From contig CAWVXY010000017.1 of the NCBI GenBank assembly GCA_963934295.1, forward strand, positions 1-64,000: DNA of 64,000 nucleotides. The letters run 5' to 3'. Below the pieces are notes generated by a model. The model had not been told where the DNA came from. It was given only the letters and a program-made list of their open reading frames with translations, and searched no databases. Position numbers and translations under genes: made by a program. This DNA is from Seribacter sp963934295. GTDB lineage: Bacteria > Verrucomicrobiota > Verrucomicrobiia > Opitutales > Seribacteraceae. Within the stretch, counting starts at the first letter, position 1, and every line of letters begins with the position of its first letter. Positions 17,684-26,436 of the stretch are shown here, piece by piece.

Positions 17684-20600
17684 GCAGAAACTCCTACACC
17701 ACAACATTTCTTATATTTTTTTCCACTCCCGCATGGACATAAGTCATTTCGCCCAACTTTGGGAGTTTCTCTAACTTTGGGAACAGGGACTTTTGGAATT
17801 TCTGGAGCTTCTTTTTGACCACTATTAGATTGTCCTGGAGCACCCCCTGAAAAACGATCAAAACCTCCACTAGCCGAAGTATCTGGACCTGTAGCCCGGG
17901 CAACATCATTTAGATTGGAAAGCATATTTTCAAAAGCAGCTAAATTAGTCGAAGAACGGAACATGCCTGAACAGACATCTGACCGCATAGAAACCATCAT
18001 TTCTTCAAACGCACGAAATGCCTCATTTTTATACTCACTTAAAGGATCTTTTTGCCCATATCCACGGAGCCCAACGCTGCGTCGGAGTTCATCCATCTCC
18101 GTCAAGTGATCCTGCCAATGAACATCAACAGCATTAACCACAACATATCTTTCCAAACTCTGTAATTGATCTGGATTCTCGAGTTTCCTTTTCGCTTCAT
18201 ATGCACCGGTTATCTTTTCCAAAAGAAAGGCTTTTACTTCATCTTCGCTCTTTTCAGTCAATTCATCTAGGCGAATGGTAACGGGAAAGGTAATATTGAC
18301 CCAAGAAGCTAACAGGGACTCTAGTTCAGGCATATCTTCCTCACGAGAAGCCTTGAATTCGGTCAATGGAATTCCCCCAATCCGTGCCTCTATTTCCTCT
18401 TCAACCAATTCGAGAAGAATTTTCCCGGGGTCATCTTCGAGCAAGACATCATTTCGTATAGAATAAACAATTTCCCGCTGCCTGTTTAAGACATCATCAT
18501 ATTGTAAAAGCCGTTTTCGAATTGAATAATTTTGTTGTTCAACTTTTTTCTGTGCATTCTGAATGGACCAATCCAATGTTCCATGCTCTAAAACTTCATC
18601 ATCTCCAAATGACTTCTCCAGCATTTTGGAAAGCGCACCTTGGTTCGCAAATAACCTCATTAAATCATCTTCCAAGGAAACATAAAACCGGGATGCTCCG
18701 GGATCACCCTGACGGGCACAGCGTCCTCGTAGTTGGCGGTCAATCCTTCTAGACTCGTGTCTCTCGGTTCCAAGAACAAGTAGACCACCAAGTTCTTTTA
18801 CGCCTTCACCCAGCTTGATATCCGTTCCCCGACCTGCCATATTCGTTGCAATCGTTACGGCTCCTCGCTGCCCGGCCTCGGATACGATTTCCGCCTCCCT
18901 TTCATGAAATTTAGCATTTAGGACAGTGTGCCTGACGTTGGCTCGCTTGAGCATCCGACTAAAGACTTCAGATGATTCAACTGATGCGGTTCCGACAAGT
19001 ACAGGTTGGCCTTTCTGATGAGCTTCGCTTAGGTCCTCAAGTACCTGATTAAATTTTTGACGACGTCCTTTAAACATCAAGTCATTTAAATCCTTACGCA
19101 CACAGTCACGGTGTGTAGGTATAACCATTACTCCAAGCCGGTAAATATCGTGAAATTCTCCTGCCTCGGTTTCAGCAGTTCCAGTCATACCTGCTAGTTT
19201 TTCATACATTCGAAAGTAATTTTGAATGGTAATGGTAGCATAGGTCTTAGTTTCTTTTTCTATTGTCACTCCCTCCTTTGCTTCAACTGCTTGGTGCAAA
19301 CCATTACTCCACCGACGCCCGGGCATAAGCCGACCCGTATTTTCATCAACAATCATAACCTTCCCACCTTGCACCACATATTGCTTATCTTTTTCGTACA
19401 ATCCAAAGGCTCGAAGAAGTTGTGAAACAGTATGAATTCGTTCACTCCTAACCTGAAAGTCGTTTTCAGCTTGCTCCTTTTTTTTACGCTTTTCTTCGTC
19501 ACTATCAGTTGGTTCCCGATCAATTTCAACATAAGTTGTGGCAAGATCAGGAATAACAAAGCCATCCGGATCTTTGGGGCTTATAAGAGATCTTCCAATT
19601 TCAGTTAAATCAGCCTGCTGGTTTTTCTCATCGATTACGTAATGCAAATCCTCTTTTAATTGATGTGCTCTTGCTTTGTTGTAATCAGAATTCATCTCCA
19701 AATCAAATTTCTCAAATTTCTTTCTGATTTTTGCATTCTCCATCATTCGCATATATTGCCGATGTGTAGGCATACCTTTTTTAACCTGATAGAGTTTTGC
19801 CGTTGCTTCATCTGCCTCCTCATCCGAAATTTCCTCATTCGAAAATGATTTCTTTGCCTCTTCCGCCAGTCGATTACACTGCCTGAGTTGAGTATCAAAA
19901 AGTTTCATCACCAAAGGCTTCATCTCCCCAAAAGGAAGAGGGTGATCTTCTCGCATAGGACCGGAAATAATTAACGGAGTTCTAGCTTCGTCCACTAAAA
20001 TAGAATCCGCTTCATCAATGATACAAAAGAAATGATCTTTTTGAACCTGATCATCCTTACAAGTGGCCATTCCATTATCTCGCAAATAATCAAATCCAAA
20101 TTCAGAAGCCGTGCCATAGGTTATATTTTTCTCGTACATGAGACGCCTTTCAGCAGAAGGCATATTATTCTGAATACATCCCACCGACAGACCAAGGAAT
20201 TCAAATAAGCCTCCCATCCAGTGGGAATCTCTTCGAGCAAGGTAATCATTGACCGTAACAAGTTGACAATTTTTACCGGAAAGAGCGTTAAGATAAAGCG
20301 GGCAGGTTGAAACCAAGGTCTTTCCTTCCCCCGTTGCCATTTCAGCAATATGCCTATCATGCAATGCCATTCCACCAATTAACTGCACATCATAGTGAAC
20401 CATTTCCCATAAAATTGGATGTTCACAAACTTGAACATCTGTACCACATAACCGACGAGCTCCGTTTTTAACGACCGCGAATGCTTCCGGTAATAAATCT
20501 TCCAAGCTTTCTCCCTTTATAAAACGCTCCATCAATTCGGGAGTCTTGGCCTTTAATTGTTCATCGCTTAAACTTTGGTACCCCTCCTCAATACGATTAA

Positions 20601-20697
20601 TTTCTCGAACCACAGGAGCACATTTCTTAATGTACTTTCGGTGGTTCCTTCCTTTCAGGCTTTGTAGGATCGATTTAAACGGAGCAAGAGGATTCAT
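17680..20697 (-). CDS. secA: Preprotein translocase ATPase SecA
   Basis: The product is 1005 residues, ~100 longer than E. coli SecA. This is the motor that drives unfolded preproteins through SecYEG. Walker A is at 123-127 (MATGEGKTLVS), the DEAD-type Walker B near 225 (IIDEADSILVDEARTPLI), and helicase motifs include TNMAGRGTDIKLGEGVKELG and RQLRGRCARQGDPG. The preprotein cross-linking region between LIISGP and the YVVQGGKVMIVDENTGR strand is enlarged and highly charged. The C-terminus ends in the SEC-C zinc tail NDLCPCGSGKKYKKCCG, which binds SecB or ribosomes. The stop overlaps that of rsmA. Confidence 0.97.
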   Translation of the reverse strand: MNPLAPFKSILQSLKGRNHRKYIKKCAPVVREINRIEEGYQSLSDEQLKAKTPELMERFIKGESLEDLLPEAFAVVKNGARRLCGTDVQVCEHPILWEMVHYDVQLIGGMALHDRHIAEMATGEGKTLVSTCPLYLNALSGKNCQLVTVNDYLARRDSHWMGGLFEFLGLSVGCIQNNMPSAERRLMYEKNITYGTASEFGFDYLRDNGMATCKDDQVQKDHFFCIIDEADSILVDEARTPLIISGPMREDHPLPFGEMKPLVMKLFDTQLRQCNRLAEEAKKSFSNEEISDEEADEATAKLYQVKKGMPTHRQYMRMMENAKIRKKFEKFDLEMNSDYNKARAHQLKEDLHYVIDEKNQQADLTEIGRSLISPKDPDGFVIPDLATTYVEIDREPTDSDEEKRKKKEQAENDFQVRSERIHTVSQLLRAFGLYEKDKQYVVQGGKVMIVDENTGRLMPGRRWSNGLHQAVEAKEGVTIEKETKTYATITIQNYFRMYEKLAGMTGTAETEAGEFHDIYRLGVMVIPTHRDCVRKDLNDLMFKGRRQKFNQVLEDLSEAHQKGQPVLVGTASVESSEVFSRMLKRANVRHTVLNAKFHEREAEIVSEAGQRGAVTIATNMAGRGTDIKLGEGVKELGGLLVLGTERHESRRIDRQLRGRCARQGDPGASRFYVSLEDDLMRLFANQGALSKMLEKSFGDDEVLEHGTLDWSIQNAQKKVEQQNYSIRKRLLQYDDVLNRQREIVYSIRNDVLLEDDPGKILLELVEEEIEARIGGIPLTEFKASREEDMPELESLLASWVNITFPVTIRLDELTEKSEDEVKAFLLEKITGAYEAKRKLENPDQLQSLERYVVVNAVDVHWQDHLTEMDELRRSVGLRGYGQKDPLSEYKNEAFRAFEEMMVSMRSDVCSGMFRSSTNLAAFENMLSNLNDVARATGPDTSASGGFDRFSGGAPGQSNSGQKEAPEIPKVPVPKVRETPKVGRNDLCPCGSGKKYKKCCGVGVSA

Positions 20698-20708
20698 ATT
20701 ATAGAAAT

Positions 20709-21641
20709 TTAAATTCCAAGAATTTTTTGAAAATAAGGAATGGTTTGATCGAGACCTTCTTCAAGTTCAATCTTCGGGGACCAATCCAATAACTTTTGGG
20801 CTTGAGAAATATCTGGCTTTCGTTGCGTAGGATCATCCGAAGGCAAAGGTAGTTCGATTAGAGTGGAACTGGAATCGATCTTCTTTAAAACGGTCTCAGC
20901 AAGTTCACGAATAGTAAATTCTTTGGGGTTACCAATATTAATTGGTCCAACACATTCTTCCTGCTCCATCATACGAATCATTCCTTCAAGTAAATCATCC
21001 ATGTAACAAAAAGAACGAGTTTGCGAACCATCACCGTATAAAGTAATGTCCTCACCCTTCAATGCCTGTACAATAAAATTTGAGACTACCCTTCCGTCAT
21101 CCGGTAACATTCTCGGTCCATAAGTATTAAAAATCCGAACAACCCGAATATCGACTTTGTTCTCTCTGTAGTAATCAAAAAATAATGTTTCCGCACATCT
21201 CTTGCCCTCATCATAGCATGCCCTCAGCCCAATGGGGTTAACATTACCCCGATAACTTTCAGGCTGCGGGTGGACCTCAGGATCACCATAAACCTCCGAA
21301 GTGGAAGCCTGTAAAATCCGAGCTCCCACTCGCTTCGCCAAACCCAAACAATTAATAGCTCCCATGACGGAGGTTTTAACAGTTTTTATTGGATTATATT
21401 GATAATGAACGGGAGATGCGGGGCAGGCTAAATTGTAAATTCGATCGACTTCAAACTTAAAAGGATCCACCACATCATGGCGAATAAGCTCGAAATTAGG
21501 ATTGTCCATTAAATGTGAAACATTTTTTCGCCGCCCAGTAAAAAAATTATCCATACACAAAACTTCGTGCCCTTGACCAAGCAAGCTTTCGCATAAATGA
21601 CTACCGAGAAAACCGGCACCTCCTGTAACAAGAATAACCAT
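20709..21641 (-). CDS. UDP-glucuronate decarboxylase (UDP-xylose synthase)
   Basis: The product is 310 residues of the extended SDR family. Features are the NAD site VTGGAGFLGSHLCESLL, MDNFFTGRRKNVSHLMDNP, YNLACPASPVHYQYNPIKT, the catalytic ACYDEGKRCAE (Tyr-x3-Lys), and RIFNTYGPRMLPDDGRVVSN. These blocks match bacterial UXS enzymes, which convert UDP-glucuronate to UDP-xylose for surface polysaccharides. It lies 12 bp upstream of the secA start on the same strand and may share a transcript. Confidence 0.9.
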   Translation of the reverse strand: MVILVTGGAGFLGSHLCESLLGQGHEVLCMDNFFTGRRKNVSHLMDNPNFELIRHDVVDPFKFEVDRIYNLACPASPVHYQYNPIKTVKTSVMGAINCLGLAKRVGARILQASTSEVYGDPEVHPQPESYRGNVNPIGLRACYDEGKRCAETLFFDYYRENKVDIRVVRIFNTYGPRMLPDDGRVVSNFIVQALKGEDITLYGDGSQTRSFCYMDDLLEGMIRMMEQEECVGPINIGNPKEFTIRELAETVLKKIDSSSTLIELPLPSDDPTQRKPDISQAQKLLDWSPKIELEEGLDQTIPYFQKILGI

Positions 21642-21704
21642 AATTTTATTTTAAATAATTACTCTACTGATTCTTGGGAGTTTGGAAACAATCTTTTAGT
21701 GGAA

Positions 21705-22598
21705 TTAAGGCGTTCTTTTATTCATAGACCTTAAAACCTTCAATAATACCTGAGTACCTTTTTCTGGATAACCCGCACTTATTACTTCGGAATAAAAGCA
21801 TTTTGCCAACTCTAACCCTTTTAATTCCAAGCCCATTTTTTCTGCATCGTCCAGAGCAATCTTTATATCTTTAATAAAATGCTTAACATAAAAGCCAGGT
21901 TCCCAGTCTTCCTTGATCATTCGGGGTCCAAGTTGATTCAAAGACCAGCATCCCGCAGCACCCTGTCCAATAAGTTGAATCACTTTCCCCATATCAAGAT
22001 TTGCTTTTTCTGCATACAGCATCGCCTCCACCGTTCCAATCATAGTTGATGCAATAAGAATTTGGTTACTCATTTTCACTCGCTGACCCGCACCTGCACT
22101 ACCAAAATAGTCTATATTCCCTCCCATGATTTTAAATAAATCGAGGGTTTGATTATAAGCTTTCTCATCACCACCACACATAATTGCCAAACTTCCATTT
22201 CGAGCTCCAATATCTCCTCCACTGACTGGAGCATCCAATGAATATGCACCCATATTACGAGCACGAGTGGCAATATTTCCAGCAAGTTCAGGACTTGAAG
22301 TCGTCATATCAATAAGTACGGTGTCTTCGGTTACGCCTTCGAAAATCCCGTTTTGTTGAAAATAAATGTCTTTAACATCCTTAGGATATCCTACCATAGA
22401 AAAAAGAAAATCAACTCCTTGCGCTAATTCAGCGGGATTTTCTTTCCAAGTTGCTCCCTGCTTAAGTAAAGGCTCAGCTTTTTCTCTAGTTCTTGAAAAA
22501 ACACTGACCTCAAGATCTGAATGCAAAAGATTTTGAGCCATTGAAAAGCCCATTACGCCCAAGCCTATCCATCCCACTTTTGGTTGATTTGAGATCAT
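21705..22598 (-). CDS. Beta-hydroxyacid dehydrogenase (HIBADH/GarR family)
   Basis: The product is 297 residues from the ATG at 22598 (MISNQPKVGWIGLGVMGFSM). The frame stays open farther upstream, but that part is the tRNA-Pro gene and is not protein. Family motifs are the Rossmann GLGVMG, DAPVSGGDIGARNGSLAIMC, GAGQRVKMSNQI with the catalytic Lys, and DIKIALDDAEKMGLELK. Such enzymes oxidise or reduce small hydroxyacids (3-hydroxyisobutyrate, tartronate semialdehyde, succinic semialdehyde). The substrate cannot be fixed from sequence. Confidence 0.88.
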   Translation of the reverse strand: MISNQPKVGWIGLGVMGFSMAQNLLHSDLEVSVFSRTREKAEPLLKQGATWKENPAELAQGVDFLFSMVGYPKDVKDIYFQQNGIFEGVTEDTVLIDMTTSSPELAGNIATRARNMGAYSLDAPVSGGDIGARNGSLAIMCGGDEKAYNQTLDLFKIMGGNIDYFGSAGAGQRVKMSNQILIASTMIGTVEAMLYAEKANLDMGKVIQLIGQGAAGCWSLNQLGPRMIKEDWEPGFYVKHFIKDIKIALDDAEKMGLELKGLELAKCFYSEVISAGYPEKGTQVLLKVLRSMNKRTP

Positions 22599-22626
22599 AA
22601 AATTTTCCAGCCTATAAAAATTAAAA

Positions 22627-22703
22627 TGGTCGGGACGACAGGATTTGAACCTGCGACCCCTACACCCCCAGCGTAGTGCGCTACCAGACTGCGCCACGTC
22701 CCG
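22627..22703 (-). tRNA. trnP: tRNA-Pro (anticodon GGG)
   Basis: The minus strand folds into a complete cloverleaf: 7-bp acceptor stem CGGGACG/CGTCCCG, D-arm GCGC..GCGC, anticodon stem CTACG/TGTAG with loop CTGGGGG (anticodon GGG), T-arm GCAGG-TTCAAAT-CCTGT, discriminator A, and an encoded CCA (22629-22627). GGG reads CCC and CCU. It ends 28 bp before the dehydrogenase start on the same strand. Confidence 0.97.
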
Positions 22704-22857
22704 ACCTCAGGTAATTTGCCTAAGCAAAGGAGTAATGGTGATTAAAACAAGATCTATAGTCAAGACAAAGGGGTGAACCTTCTTTTCAAATCTCAAATAA
22801 AATATTTAAAATTTGTTGCGAAATCTCATTCTTTTTCTATTAGCTATTAATACTTAC

Positions 22858-23376
22858 ATGAAACCAATACATAAAAACATCATTCTATCTAGCCTCGCAT
22901 TTTTAATCACGGGTATGCTCTTCGCCGACAAAGTCGAGCCTCCCAAAGACTCTGTACCTTTTAGAGGCAGTCACTATAAAGCGTTTCTTGATACCAACAG
23001 CACATGGTGGGAAGCTAAATTTGCCTGCGATGATATTGGAGGTGAACTTGTCGCCATTTCCACCGATAAGGAAAATGAATTTGTTCGAAGATTAGCCAAG
23101 GATAATCTCATATGGTTAGGTGGAACTGATGAATTTGAAGAAGGAAAATGGACATGGGATAACGGAGAACCTTTTAAATTCAAACATTGGGGAGATAAGC
23201 AACCTGCAGGTACAAATGGGTTTAATTTCCTAATTCTTGATGGCAAAACCGGTAAGTGGGCAGATACCACCGATTTTTCAGGAAAAGTTAAGGGCTATGT
23301 TTGTGAGTGGAAAGGCTCTGCACCTAAGAACGCAGGTCCAAAAGATTCAGAACTCAAACCACCCTCAAAAAAGTAA
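22858..23376 (+). CDS. Exported C-type lectin-fold protein
   Basis: The product is 172 residues from the ATG at 22858 (MKPIHKNIILSSLAFLITGM), which gives a proper signal peptide. The rest is one C-type lectin-like domain: HYKAFLDTNSTWWEAKFAC, GGELVAISTDKENEFV, WLGGTDEFEEGKWTWDNGE, NFLILDGKTGKWAD and YVCEWKG. Two cysteines (in FAC and YVC) can form the core disulfide; the second pair of the canonical domain is absent. The fold may bind carbohydrate or protein; the Ca-binding EPN/QPD triad is not obvious. A terminator follows. Confidence 0.85.
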   Translation: MKPIHKNIILSSLAFLITGMLFADKVEPPKDSVPFRGSHYKAFLDTNSTWWEAKFACDDIGGELVAISTDKENEFVRRLAKDNLIWLGGTDEFEEGKWTWDNGEPFKFKHWGDKQPAGTNGFNFLILDGKTGKWADTTDFSGKVKGYVCEWKGSAPKNAGPKDSELKPPSKK

Positions 23377-23400
23377 ATTTTTTAATAATTTCATCTGTAA

Positions 23401-23427
23401 AAGGCCGAGGCAACTCGGCCTTTTTTT
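23401..23427. terminator. Terminator between lectin gene and tgt
   Basis: AAGGCCGAG pairs with CTCGGCCTT around a GCAA loop and is followed on the plus strand by a seven-T run (23421-23427). On the minus strand a four-T stretch follows, so it may also end tgt transcription more weakly. The tgt stop codon overlaps the T-run. Confidence 0.9.
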
Positions 23428-24562
23428 ATTGGCTCATGCCGCGGTTATATCGTGCAACCCATTCACTTGCCCATTCAGAATAAGTACCGGAATTAATCTG
23501 AGCCCGTGCATCTTCCATAAGTTTCACAAAAAAACGGAGGTTGTGCAAAGTAAGTAAAACCCCACCTAACGATTCTTTGGCCATAAAAAGATGGCGTATG
23601 TAGGAACGGGAAAAATTTTGAGATGCAAAACAATCTGTTTCCTTATCCAGTGGATTAAGATCAAGACGAAACTTTTCATTTCGAATATTTATTGTACCCG
23701 TAGATGTATATGCGGTGCCATGCCGAGCAGCACGACTGGGCAAGACACAATCAAACATATCTATTCCATATCCGACCATTTTTAGTAACTGCGTAGGCGT
23801 CCCCACTCCCATTACATATCGAGGTAAAGCTTCAGGCAAAAATTGGACGGTTGAACTAACCTGTTCGAGCATTTGCTCTTCGGATTCCCCTACACTCACT
23901 CCTCCTATTGCATATCCCGGAAATCCAATCTCCTGCAATTCCTCGGCTGAACGCCTTCTTAAATCTGAAAACCTGCCCCCTTGGACAATGCCAAAAAGTT
24001 TTCGTCCATCTTCCATCGCGTTTGTTTCACTCCAGGCATTTAAACAAGACCTTGCCCAGTTGGTTGAACGATCCACAGCTTTACCTATTTCGCTTTCAGT
24101 CGCTTCAGCAGGGGGACACTCATCCAAACACATTGCTATATCCGACTTAAGGGCATCTTGAATCTCAATAGCTTCCCTTGGTCCTAGAAAAACTTCTCGT
24201 CCATCAATATGAGAGTGAAAAAGAACGCCATCATCATTTAATTTTCGTAATTTCGCCAAGCTAAAAACCTGAAACCCACCACTATCCGTTAATATCGGAC
24301 CATTCCAATTCATAAAGCGGGCAAGGCCACCCGCTTCTCGAATAACCTCAACACCAGGTCTCAAATTCAAATGATATGTGTTCCCCAAAATAATTGAAGC
24401 CTTCACAACCTTGGTCAAATCTCTAGGTAGAATACCTTTAACTGTAGCCTGTGTGCCAACCGGCATAAAAACCGGAGTCGAAACCTCACCTCCAGGTAAA
24501 AAGATTTTACCCGTCCTTGCATGCCTAAAGCATTCAGGTTCAATTGATGATGATGGTTGCAT
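23426..24562 (-). CDS. tgt: Queuine/preQ1 tRNA-guanine transglycosylase, degenerate zinc site
   Basis: The product is 378 residues, family length. It exchanges G34 for preQ1 in tRNAs with GUN anticodons. Catalytic blocks are intact: LTDSGGFQVFSL (first Asp), GYAIGGVSVGE, MGVGTPTQLL, and GIDMFDCVLPSRAARHGTAY containing the nucleophilic Asp. The structural zinc site is not: the usual EC-D-CYTC reads PLDKETDCFASQNFSRSYI, so two of the three cysteines are Thr and Ser, while one Cys and the His of TLHNL remain. QueF, which makes preQ1, is encoded at 50361 in this window. Confidence 0.93.
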   Translation of the reverse strand: MQPSSSIEPECFRHARTGKIFLPGGEVSTPVFMPVGTQATVKGILPRDLTKVVKASIILGNTYHLNLRPGVEVIREAGGLARFMNWNGPILTDSGGFQVFSLAKLRKLNDDGVLFHSHIDGREVFLGPREAIEIQDALKSDIAMCLDECPPAEATESEIGKAVDRSTNWARSCLNAWSETNAMEDGRKLFGIVQGGRFSDLRRRSAEELQEIGFPGYAIGGVSVGESEEQMLEQVSSTVQFLPEALPRYVMGVGTPTQLLKMVGYGIDMFDCVLPSRAARHGTAYTSTGTINIRNEKFRLDLNPLDKETDCFASQNFSRSYIRHLFMAKESLGGVLLTLHNLRFFVKLMEDARAQINSGTYSEWASEWVARYNRGMSQ

Positions 24563-24825
24563 AATAAATCAAAAATTTGAAGGACCCATTTTTTAAGTTA
24601 AGTCCATGATTAGCTTATAAAGAAAGTCTTTGAAATTGTAGAGTCGAATTTCTGGTGAGGAGTATCATTACATAGAAATATGTCGTAACATATTCAAATA
24701 TTACCATTTGTGTATTTAATTTTTTAAATACCGAAAATTTTTAATTTTCTAGTTTCATTTTAGAAGTCTGATAATATAGATGATGTGCCATGGCAAAATT
24801 CAAGATTTTCAAGTCGAAATAATCC

Positions 24826-25671
24826 ATGAATGGCTACGATATTATCGGAGATGTTCATGGGCATGCTTTTTTACTTGAGCGTTTACTCAGCAAGCTTGGT
24901 TATAAACAAAATGAAGATAGTTTTTTTCACCCCAATGGTCGCAAAATAATTTTTCTCGGTGATCTAATTAACCGAGGACCAGATTCTGTTAAAGTTTTGA
25001 ACATAGTTCAAAAAATGGTCTTACAAAAACAAGCCTATTGCGTACTAGGTAATCATGAATTTCGCTTATTACAAAAATTTATTAACGATCCAGCTTTAAT
25101 AGAAAGTAAATTCCTAAGCTTTATTCCTTGGATCCAAACCCTGCCATTTTTTCTTGAATTCCCAGAATTCAGAGTGGTTCATGCGGCATGGCATTTTTCA
25201 TCAATTAAAAAATTAGAAAATCAGAATGTCCAAAATGAGGATTTTATCAAAGCTACCATGCGCCCAGATTCAGAATTTAAAAAAGCGATTCAAAATATCT
25301 TGCAAGGTATCAAAGTACCTATCCCACCTGAATTATCATATAAAGATCGTTTTGGAATAGAGAGGAAAAGAGCCCGGATACGATGGTGGGAAAAAAAAAG
25401 AAATATTTTGACTGGAACGAATATTTTTCCTCGATGCAAAGAATTAATTCAGACTGAATTCACCAATAAGGGGGATATTGATTGTGAATTCTATTCCCAA
25501 AATGAAAAAATAGTTTTTTTTGGGCATTATTGCCTACCAGAACCAGAACCTAAAATAATTACTAATTTAGTTTGCTTGGACGGTTGTGTAACTTGCGACC
25601 ATGCACTTTGGGGATATCAGTATTATGATGGAGAAAAACCAAAAACTAAGAGATTGGTTAAGGTAAAATAA
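24826..25671 (+). CDS. Calcineurin-like metallophosphoesterase
   Basis: The product is 281 residues with all PPP-type motifs in order: IGDVHGHAFLLERLLSKLGY (GDxHG), IFLGDLINRGPDS (GDxxxRG), VLGNHEFRLL (GNHE), VVHAAWH and FFGHYCLPE. It resembles small bacterial Ser/Thr phosphatases and symmetrical Ap4A hydrolases (PrpE/ApaH-like). The substrate cannot be separated by sequence. It has no signal peptide, so is cytoplasmic. Transcribed alone after a ~260-bp gap in which I see no feature. Confidence 0.88.
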   Translation: MNGYDIIGDVHGHAFLLERLLSKLGYKQNEDSFFHPNGRKIIFLGDLINRGPDSVKVLNIVQKMVLQKQAYCVLGNHEFRLLQKFINDPALIESKFLSFIPWIQTLPFFLEFPEFRVVHAAWHFSSIKKLENQNVQNEDFIKATMRPDSEFKKAIQNILQGIKVPIPPELSYKDRFGIERKRARIRWWEKKRNILTGTNIFPRCKELIQTEFTNKGDIDCEFYSQNEKIVFFGHYCLPEPEPKIITNLVCLDGCVTCDHALWGYQYYDGEKPKTKRLVKVK

Positions 25672-25676
25672 ATTGT

Positions 25677-25919
25677 TTAATTTAAAAAAAGTTCAGAGTC
25701 TTTTACAGCAACTCTTTCCCAACTATCTTTCCATCGGTTCCATTTTTCCACTTTGTCCAAATGCGGGTGTAAATGTCTTTTACAACATGCGTACTCAAAC
25801 ATTTCTTTGGCCTCAGAGAAATCATGGGCCATAAAATACTTATCTGAAAAGCCAACTGTATTATCAAAATGATAATGAAACTTGAACTCTTCCAAATCCG
25901 GTTCCTTTTTTGCTCTCAT
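25677..25919 (-). CDS. Orphan small protein, paralog A
   Basis: The product is 80 residues from an ATG at 25919. I do not recognise the family. It aligns without gaps over ~61 residues with the protein at 26066-26302, sharing LEEFK, KYFMA, an A-K-x-MF stretch, one Cys and EKWNRW...WE. It is charged and aromatic-rich, with no signal peptide or membrane helix. Conservation of the spaced motifs supports a real coding gene despite its length. Its stop is 5 bp from that of the convergent phosphoesterase gene. Confidence 0.7.
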   Translation of the reverse strand: MRAKKEPDLEEFKFHYHFDNTVGFSDKYFMAHDFSEAKEMFEYACCKRHLHPHLDKVEKWNRWKDSWERVAVKDSELFLN

Positions 25920-26065
25920 GTTTTCAATATACTCCCAAAAGTTGGAATTTTCAAACTTCGCAGTTTTTTAATTATTTTACCATTCGCATGGGTTTGTAAG
26001 AAAATTTACAGAACTGAAATGAGAGGAAGTAGGAAGAAAAAAGTCAAAGACAGAAAAGAAAACTT

Positions 26066-26302
26066 TTAGTTATTATCTTCGTCCTGAATTTCCCATTTTG
26101 AACTCCAACGGTTCCATTTTTCAATTCGATGTACTGTTGAAATTAAATCATTTTTCTCGCATACAAAAGAAAACATTTTTTTTGCATCTTCCGTCTGATT
26201 TGCCATAAAGTACTTAGTCGCAAGGTCTACCGACCCCTCCAATTCATAAACAACTTTAAATTCTTCAAGCTGAGTATCATTACTTTCCTTCATGTATATC
26301 AT
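26066..26302 (-). CDS. Orphan small protein, paralog B
   Basis: The product is 78 residues from an ATG at 26302; an ATG at 26293 is also possible. It is the second copy of a tandem pair with 25677-25919, keeping LEEFK, KYFMA, DAKKMF, Cys and IEKWNRW...WE at the same spacing. About 26 of 61 aligned residues are identical by eye, so the duplication is old. The 146 bp between the copies show no feature. No function can be assigned. Confidence 0.7.
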   Translation of the reverse strand: MIYMKESNDTQLEEFKVVYELEGSVDLATKYFMANQTEDAKKMFSFVCEKNDLISTVHRIEKWNRWSSKWEIQDEDNN

Positions 26303-26436
26303 AAATTTAGGTTATGAACCTATTGGAAGCAAGTTATTTTCATGTTATTTCTAATTTTTATTTTGAAGGTATGAAAATTTTTAAATGGAACCCATGATTG
26401 CCATTGATTTTACTTTAAGGTATCGAATCATTCTTT

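Noticed and set aside
22599..22697. Open frame extending the dehydrogenase upstream from 22598
   Set aside because: Its DNA is the tRNA-Pro gene, and the peptide (starting MAQSGSALRWGCRGRR) is a well-known artefact of translating such tRNAs.
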